Source: Candidatus Woesearchaeota archaeon
GTDB lineage: Archaea > Nanobdellota > Nanobdellia > Woesearchaeales > UBA9642
Direction of reading: 5' to 3'
DNA: 43,651 nucleotides
Assembly (NCBI GenBank): GCA_013330595.1
Contig: DUIB01000016.1
Location: forward strand, 1-43,651
Made by a program: the position numbers and the translations under genes. A model generated the notes under the pieces. That model had not been told where the DNA came from, did not search any database, and was given only the letters and a program-made list of their open reading frames with translations. Positions within the stretch are counted from its first letter, which is position 1. Every line of letters starts with the position of its first letter. Positions 37,989-43,651 of the stretch are shown here, piece after piece.

Positions 37989-39152
37989 TCAAATCAAAGT
38001 TTGAAGTTTCTCAGCAACTTTTGTAACCCCAAAGGGAGTCCAATGGGAACCTAAGTGGTTATAAAGCAGTTTAGGATTTGGCTCATTAACAAATAAGGAA
38101 TATATATCGACATAAGAGATATTTTGATTTCTGAAACATGTGTTAAAGTATGATGCAATAATGCCAAAATCAAAATCATTAGGATCGTAATGCAGTGCAT
38201 CTGCATTAATAGCGTTTATCCTTTCTTCAGGATCTATTTCTACAGGATCAGGGACATACATGAAAACGAGCGTGGAATTTATCTTATCTGTTTGTACCTT
38301 AAATTCATTAGCCAGTGCACAAAGGGTTAAAACACTATTTTGTATTTCAGGCGAAGGTTGTTTCAAATAATATTGATATCGTGGATGAAATTTTGCATCA
38401 GGATATTTTTGATTACTTTTAGAATTAAATATCTTGCATAGTAAAACGTACAAATGAGAATATGATCTAAGCATTCTATCATGACCAGAATATTTGTAGA
38501 CTTTGTGCTGCTCACGGGCATTATTCAACTCTTCTTCATTATATACTGAAGGATACCTATAGAGAATTAATGAAGTCCCATTAAATACAAAAAAAGGGTT
38601 TCCATATCGGTTATTATTCGGAAATTCATTAATTATATCATTTGTAAATATTGAAACAATAACTACATCAGGCTTATAATTTAAATTCTGCCTGAATAGC
38701 AAGTATGCCTGTCCCAGGCTAAAAGCCGCGACACCAAAATTATATGACTCAACATCAGGATTCATGCGCTCAATCACTGCAGGCAATGCTTGATCCTGGT
38801 CTAACCCATCTCCAAACATTACTGAATCCCCAAAAAATAATATCCTTTTTTTAGGATTTTTTTGCAGAGAAAAATCATAATCGCTTCTGAATCCCTGAGA
38901 ATTGGTTCTCACTCTGAACAATCTGTTAGCCTCACCATATCTTAGGATGTCAAGATTAGGGCGTGACAATCCCCCAATTTCTGTAAAATTTATAAACTCT
39001 GGAAAATCTGGATGTTCAGGGTTATGTTTATTGTATAATGGCTGTGGGTATAATGTTCGTACCATTATTTCTGCAAATAAAATACTGATCAACAAACTTG
39101 CCAGAATGAATAAAATATTGTTTAAAACAACCCGCTTAATCCTAATTTTCAT
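37989..39152 (-). CDS. Membrane-anchored SGNH/GDSL hydrolase
   Basis: N-terminal TM; KRILFFGDSVMFGDGLDQDQALPAVIE (GDS), VVIVSIFTNDIINEF (ND), NHLGSHWTPFGVTKVAEKL (His motif). Confidence 0.75.
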   Translation of the reverse strand: MKIRIKRVVLNNILFILASLLISILFAEIMVRTLYPQPLYNKHNPEHPDFPEFINFTEIGGLSRPNLDILRYGEANRLFRVRTNSQGFRSDYDFSLQKNPKKRILFFGDSVMFGDGLDQDQALPAVIERMNPDVESYNFGVAAFSLGQAYLLFRQNLNYKPDVVIVSIFTNDIINEFPNNNRYGNPFFVFNGTSLILYRYPSVYNEEELNNAREQHKVYKYSGHDRMLRSYSHLYVLLCKIFNSKSNQKYPDAKFHPRYQYYLKQPSPEIQNSVLTLCALANEFKVQTDKINSTLVFMYVPDPVEIDPEERINAINADALHYDPNDFDFGIIASYFNTCFRNQNISYVDIYSLFVNEPNPKLLYNHLGSHWTPFGVTKVAEKLQTLI

Positions 39153-39295
39153 GAAAATTTTTGGAAAAAAATCTGCCGAATTGGATTTACGCCAAATTAC
39201 ACCCTAAAGTGCACATAGTAAAGTTGTTTTTATAAATTTTCTTAAAATAGATATATTTAGATTCAAAACAGGGATTGTTTCGCTATCAGATATTT

Positions 39296-41053
39296 TTAGC
39301 ATTCAACTATATATGCCGACTCTTCCTTGTATAGAAGCTTGCATTGGTGAGACTGGTTCCATAAGGCGCTTTGCTCATTCATCTTCGGGAAATCAACAAA
39401 TATCATTGAACCTCCAGATGGCAATGAATCCTCCAAAGAAAAGGTGTTCTCATTATGAAAATCCAACCTGTCTAATAAAGAGTATCTGCTCTCTAAATAA
39501 TGCTGAAGCGCATAGTTTCTAAATATCAAGATCGGTTCCTTTAGATCATGAGAAAGAGCATAAGCAAGCACTCTTTTTGAGCTAAAGTCTATGTTTGGGT
39601 TTGTCAATGAGAATGCCTGTTCCTGGATCATGAACATATTAAATGACAGAGCCACAGCTAAAAACAAGATAAATAGTATTAATGAAAATGATTTTGATTT
39701 CCTTTTGCCAGGCTTAAAAAGCATGATAGCAATTATTATCATGCTCACGCCGAAGGCAAGTGCAATAGATGCGAAAGAGACATACACTCCTATTGGTCCT
39801 TGATCGCCTGTAAATGGGACAAGAAACATCCAGTTGCCTGAAACCACTGCATTGGCAAAATTTGTCTTTGGATAAAATTGAAGAATATCATTATGCATTA
39901 AATTCAATGCGTAGATCAATACTGAAAAAAGCAGGAATATTGAAAGAAATATCAATAATGTCTTTTTTGCATTCTTTAAATCATGAAGATGATCATTGAT
40001 GACATTTGCGCCCAGGATGCAGATTGCTGGGAACATCACAAAGAAATATCTCTCAAGCGGCCTGAAATTCTCCTGTACGCCAAATGTGAAGAACAAGAAT
40101 ACCACTATAACCCAGATATGCATAAGATAATCTTTCTTATTCTCATTATTTTTTCCATGGTCTGTTTTGTTCTTTTTCTTAATATTCTTATCTTTATTAT
40201 TCCACAACCTTACCAATGAAAGTACATAAAGCCCAAAATATAATGGTCCTATCCAAATGAATGCATGCAAATATTGAATTCCTAGGAGAAGAAAATTCAA
40301 TGAAGAGTTGCTGAAGACTGAAGTATGACTTGTTACGACAGTAAAATAAGACCAATCAGTCAATAGTGCAGCAATAGGAAACAAAGAAAATACCAAAATA
40401 GCAAATAACCCTATTGTAAAAAATTCCCTAAAAAACACTAAAGCGCCCCTTTTAATGTATCTATAGCGAAAAATATAACTATGGATAAACAGTATTGGAA
40501 TTAATAGTATTGCATTTAATTTTGTAAGCATCGCTAAACCAAAAGCGACTCCTGCTGCAATCAGCCATAGTTTCTTCTCAGTATGTATATACTTTACATA
40601 TAAGTATATCACCAGGGTGAAATAAAAAGTCAGGAATGCTCCATCAAAAGATATGGATGTTGAGCCAAGAACATGCCATGCACTTATGGCCAAGAGCAGC
40701 ACACTCCATATTGCAACCTTTTTATCGTATAATTCCGACGCCAAAAGATAAACAAGAATTGCAGTCATTATCCCGAATATTAGCGATACAATCTTCAGCA
40801 CTATAGCAGTCTCGCCAAAGATTGATGCAAAAAATATCCTTGTCCAAGTAGTCAGTGGAGGCATTTCTGTTCCTTTATCCAAGCCTAATGAATTGTGGTT
40901 TAAGACTGCTTTTGTCTGGACATATTCATCAAATGCGATAGTTTTTGGCAGATTAGGAATCCTGATAATAACTGCCAAAATAAGAATAAGTATAAGAGTT
41001 ATTATTGCATTACTTAATGTTATATTTCTAAAAATATTAGATCGATTATGCAT
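39296..41053 (-). CDS. Polytopic membrane glycosyltransferase (GT39-like GT-C)
   Basis: IAFDEYVQTKAVLNHNSLGLDKGTEMPPLTTW after TM1; 585 aa multi-TM. Confidence 0.75.
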   Translation of the reverse strand: MHNRSNIFRNITLSNAIITLILILILAVIIRIPNLPKTIAFDEYVQTKAVLNHNSLGLDKGTEMPPLTTWTRIFFASIFGETAIVLKIVSLIFGIMTAILVYLLASELYDKKVAIWSVLLLAISAWHVLGSTSISFDGAFLTFYFTLVIYLYVKYIHTEKKLWLIAAGVAFGLAMLTKLNAILLIPILFIHSYIFRYRYIKRGALVFFREFFTIGLFAILVFSLFPIAALLTDWSYFTVVTSHTSVFSNSSLNFLLLGIQYLHAFIWIGPLYFGLYVLSLVRLWNNKDKNIKKKNKTDHGKNNENKKDYLMHIWVIVVFLFFTFGVQENFRPLERYFFVMFPAICILGANVINDHLHDLKNAKKTLLIFLSIFLLFSVLIYALNLMHNDILQFYPKTNFANAVVSGNWMFLVPFTGDQGPIGVYVSFASIALAFGVSMIIIAIMLFKPGKRKSKSFSLILFILFLAVALSFNMFMIQEQAFSLTNPNIDFSSKRVLAYALSHDLKEPILIFRNYALQHYLESRYSLLDRLDFHNENTFSLEDSLPSGGSMIFVDFPKMNEQSALWNQSHQCKLLYKEESAYIVEC

Positions 41054-41064
41054 GATTATTTGAT

Positions 41065-41087
41065 AAACTAATAGTATTTATTAGTTT
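41065..41087. promoter_or_regulatory. 9-bp perfect inverted repeat AAACTAATA/TATTAGTTT in a divergent intergenic region
   Basis: Arms 41065-41073 and 41079-41087 with 5-nt spacer between divergent glycosyltransferase genes. Confidence 0.5.
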
Positions 41088-41196
41088 TTCGATAGAAGAG
41101 GCTATATACATATATACAATGTAAATTTATAACGCTATTTATAATGCTATTTATACCACTAAATTTAAAAATGCCGTGAATATCTGAAATATTAAT

Positions 41197-41916
41197 ATGC
41201 AACTGACAGTCATATACCCGGCATTTAATGAAGAAGAGAATGTCAAACATATCCCTAATGAACTAATAAGATTTCTCGACAAGTTAGGAATGACATATGA
41301 GATATTGATAATTGATGACGGCAGCAAAGATAATACAGTTAATGAAGTGAACAAACTCAGGAAAAAATTCAGTAATATAGTATTGATCAGGCATAAATCA
41401 AATAAGGGATTAGGCAGTGCAATAAGGACAGGGATAAAGCATGCAAGAGGAGAATTTTTAGTGACTATTGATGGTGATTTCACATTTCATCCTAGCATGA
41501 TCAAGAGCCTTATTCAAGCGCAAAAAAGAGAGAATGCGGATTGTGTCATAGGTTCGCCGTTGTTGGCAGGATATGGTAAAAATGTTCCTAAGTATAGGAT
41601 TTTTCTCAGCAAGTCAGTCAACAAGATATACCAAATATTGATGCAGAAAAAAGTCACTGCAGTCAGCCAGATATTCAGGCTATACAAGGCAAGAGATCTC
41701 AAGAGCCTTGATCTGGAAAGTAAAAGATTTGACATAAATGCTGAGATACTATTCAAATTGGTTCAAAAGAACAAAACCTTTTATGAAATCCCTGCTAAAC
41801 TCACCCTGAGAAAATATGGTGAATCAAAAATCAACAATTTCAAAGAGATCCAGAATCATATCAGGCTGATATTCAAGATCATCAAATGGAAAATTTTTAG
41901 AAGCACAAGCAATTAG
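41197..41916 (+). CDS. GT2 polyprenol-phosphate glycosyltransferase
   Basis: LTVIYPAFNEEENVKHIPNELIRFL...ILIIDDGSKDNTVNEVNKL...NKGLGSAIRTGIKHARGEFLVTIDGDFTFHPSMI. Confidence 0.87.
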   Translation: MQLTVIYPAFNEEENVKHIPNELIRFLDKLGMTYEILIIDDGSKDNTVNEVNKLRKKFSNIVLIRHKSNKGLGSAIRTGIKHARGEFLVTIDGDFTFHPSMIKSLIQAQKRENADCVIGSPLLAGYGKNVPKYRIFLSKSVNKIYQILMQKKVTAVSQIFRLYKARDLKSLDLESKRFDINAEILFKLVQKNKTFYEIPAKLTLRKYGESKINNFKEIQNHIRLIFKIIKWKIFRSTSN

Positions 41917-41939
41917 GCTGGAAATACTTAATAATTGAA

Positions 41940-43651
41940 ATGCTGAAGACAGCAAATTGGACTATGGATCATAAAGAAACCATAACTAAAAAAGAAGGAT
42001 ATATAGAGATTATTTTTATTATTATATTAGTAGGGGCAATGTTCTTTTTTGTGAATGGAAAATTATATGACAACAGATTAGTGCATTCAATGCCTTTCTC
42101 ATATTTTGCAACAGACGGATTTGCCTATCTTCTATTGACTGAACACGCATATATCAGCGGCAATCAGCTATATCATCCTTACTATGAAGCAGGAGGCTAT
42201 TATGATGTTCTCTGGATTCATGGCCTCACTATATATTCAGTCTCTGCAATACTTGCAAAAACTTCAGGGATCCCTGTTTATGATGCTATATACATAATGG
42301 CATCTGTAATGGTTATACTCAATTGCTTAGCTATGTATTTCTTCATAAGAGAATACAACAAGAATGTTGCCATTATTGCAATAGGATTCTTTGCATTATT
42401 TTTTGTTAAAAACTTTTATGTCTCATATTTTTGGGGAGAATTAGGGGCTGTTTCTGGAATGCTATTCCTTACTGGAATGTTATGGGCAGTCAGCAAAATT
42501 GATATAAAAAAAGGATTTCTTTTGCTTTCAATAACTTCAATTGCAGCAATTTTGGCTCATATCCCTGAATTTATTTTTGCAGCATTGATAATCCTAGGAT
42601 ACTTAGTATTTAAGATTATAATAGAAAAAAAGATTCCTTGGAAGGATGTTAAATGGATAACCATAGCAATGTTTATCACAGTAGTTCTCACAAGCTATTA
42701 TCTTGCAGTATTTGCTTTTGGAATGTTTCAGACACAGGGCAGTAATCCATTGGTCTTAAAACCCTCTGAGATGGGATCATTAAAAGTGGTTTTTTTCCAG
42801 GATATAGGATGGCCTGCAATAATTGCATTAGCCATAGGTATAACATATTTCTCATACATTACTATTAAGAATAAAAAAATTATACCTATACTCTTTTTCT
42901 CGCTTATGCTATTTATCATTGGATTCTCTAATTATTTTGGTTTTGGATACCGTGCTTTCCATATAAGGGCATTTTGGCCAATATTCCTTGCTCCGCTGTT
43001 TGGATTAGGAGTATATATAGTAATTAAGACAATTAAAAAAAATATCTCGCAGGTTGTCTCAATAATTGTTGCTCTGATTATTTTTGCATCAATAACACTT
43101 TCATATTACTCGCCAATAAGAGGCCCTGGTGCAATAACCCAGGAACAATATGATGCATTTAAATGGATCGATAAAAACACAGCTCAAACAGATAAGATAT
43201 TTGTCTTCTATGGTGATGGCTATAGTCAAAGCGCAAGACTCATCCAGAGACTGACATATGTGTTGGATGTAAATGATTATGTCCAATCATTGCAGAAAGG
43301 AACAATAAAGAACATCTACACAGTTGATCTTTTCACATTAACAAATGGAAATCTTCTTTATTGGGATGGATTTATGAAGCCAGGCTATCATGCTGATTTT
43401 TCCACTTCATATCATATACAAGTTAATGTCTGTGATTTTGAATATTATCTATTTGACAAGAAAAGTGCCTACAGCCCTGGCCTAGCACAAGCAAATGTTT
43501 ACATAATGAATTTATTCCTATCTAATGGCATGAAAGAAGTATACTCAAATGATGCAGTAAGTGTTATTTATAATAATGGGATCAGAGAGAACTGCATTAA
43601 TATGCCTGGAACAAATATTTCAACAAACTCGACAGATCAATCAATAAAAGA
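41940..43651 (+). CDS. Polytopic membrane glycosyltransferase-like protein, 3' end outside window
   Basis: Frame open from ATG 41940 to the window end (MLKTANWTMDHKETITKKEGYIEIIFIIILVGAMFFFVNGKLYDNRL...), multi-TM; absent from the ORF track because no stop is reached. Confidence 0.65.
   Translation, partial: MLKTANWTMDHKETITKKEGYIEIIFIIILVGAMFFFVNGKLYDNRLVHSMPFSYFATDGFAYLLLTEHAYISGNQLYHPYYEAGGYYDVLWIHGLTIYSVSAILAKTSGIPVYDAIYIMASVMVILNCLAMYFFIREYNKNVAIIAIGFFALFFVKNFYVSYFWGELGAVSGMLFLTGMLWAVSKIDIKKGFLLLSITSIAAILAHIPEFIFAALIILGYLVFKIIIEKKIPWKDVKWITIAMFITVVLTSYYLAVFAFGMFQTQGSNPLVLKPSEMGSLKVVFFQDIGWPAIIALAIGITYFSYITIKNKKIIPILFFSLMLFIIGFSNYFGFGYRAFHIRAFWPIFLAPLFGLGVYIVIKTIKKNISQVVSIIVALIIFASITLSYYSPIRGPGAITQEQYDAFKWIDKNTAQTDKIFVFYGDGYSQSARLIQRLTYVLDVNDYVQSLQKGTIKNIYTVDLFTLTNGNLLYWDGFMKPGYHADFSTSYHIQVNVCDFEYYLFDKKSAYSPGLAQANVYIMNLFLSNGMKEVYSNDAVSVIYNNGIRENCINMPGTNISTNSTDQSIK

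Noticed and set aside
1507-43651. Antiphage defence system
   Set aside because: No nuclease, RT, toxin/antitoxin, TIR or Argonaute-like ORF seen; accessory content is glycan biosynthesis plus one IS.

Overview
The 43.65-kb window is AT-rich and reads as archaeal, probably a DPANN-type genome. This is inferred from TATA-box promoters, an archaeal-type 5S rRNA, an AK6-like kinase and an RqcH/NFACT-like protein. The left ~8 kb is core metabolism: the C-terminus of a B12-dependent ribonucleotide reductase, a corrinoid adenosyltransferase, an NrdR-NrdD fusion without a visible glycyl-radical tail, a monothiol glutaredoxin-like protein, an NFACT protein ending before NFACT-R, and an RNA m5C methyltransferase. 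A minus-strand 5S rRNA at about 8174-8313 carries a 28-nt insertion. It lies next to an unassigned, highly structured element (8360-8480). From ~8.5 kb to the end is a large surface-glycan locus: about 7 polytopic GT-C-like glycosyltransferases, 4 GT9 (heptosyltransferase-like) and 4 GT2 enzymes, sugar-nucleotide enzymes, a B12-binding radical SAM protein, a flippase, and an MBOAT plus two SGNH-like proteins. The locus is interrupted by an IS110/IS1111-family element. Its 3' noncoding region shares short exact words with both genomic flanks, as a guide (bridge/seek) RNA might. Best candidates for something new are the NrdR-NrdD fusion with its structured leader, the expanded 5S rRNA, the 8360-8480 element, the IS guide-RNA candidate, and the archaeal MBOAT/SGNH module. 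All family calls are by eye; no searches were run.
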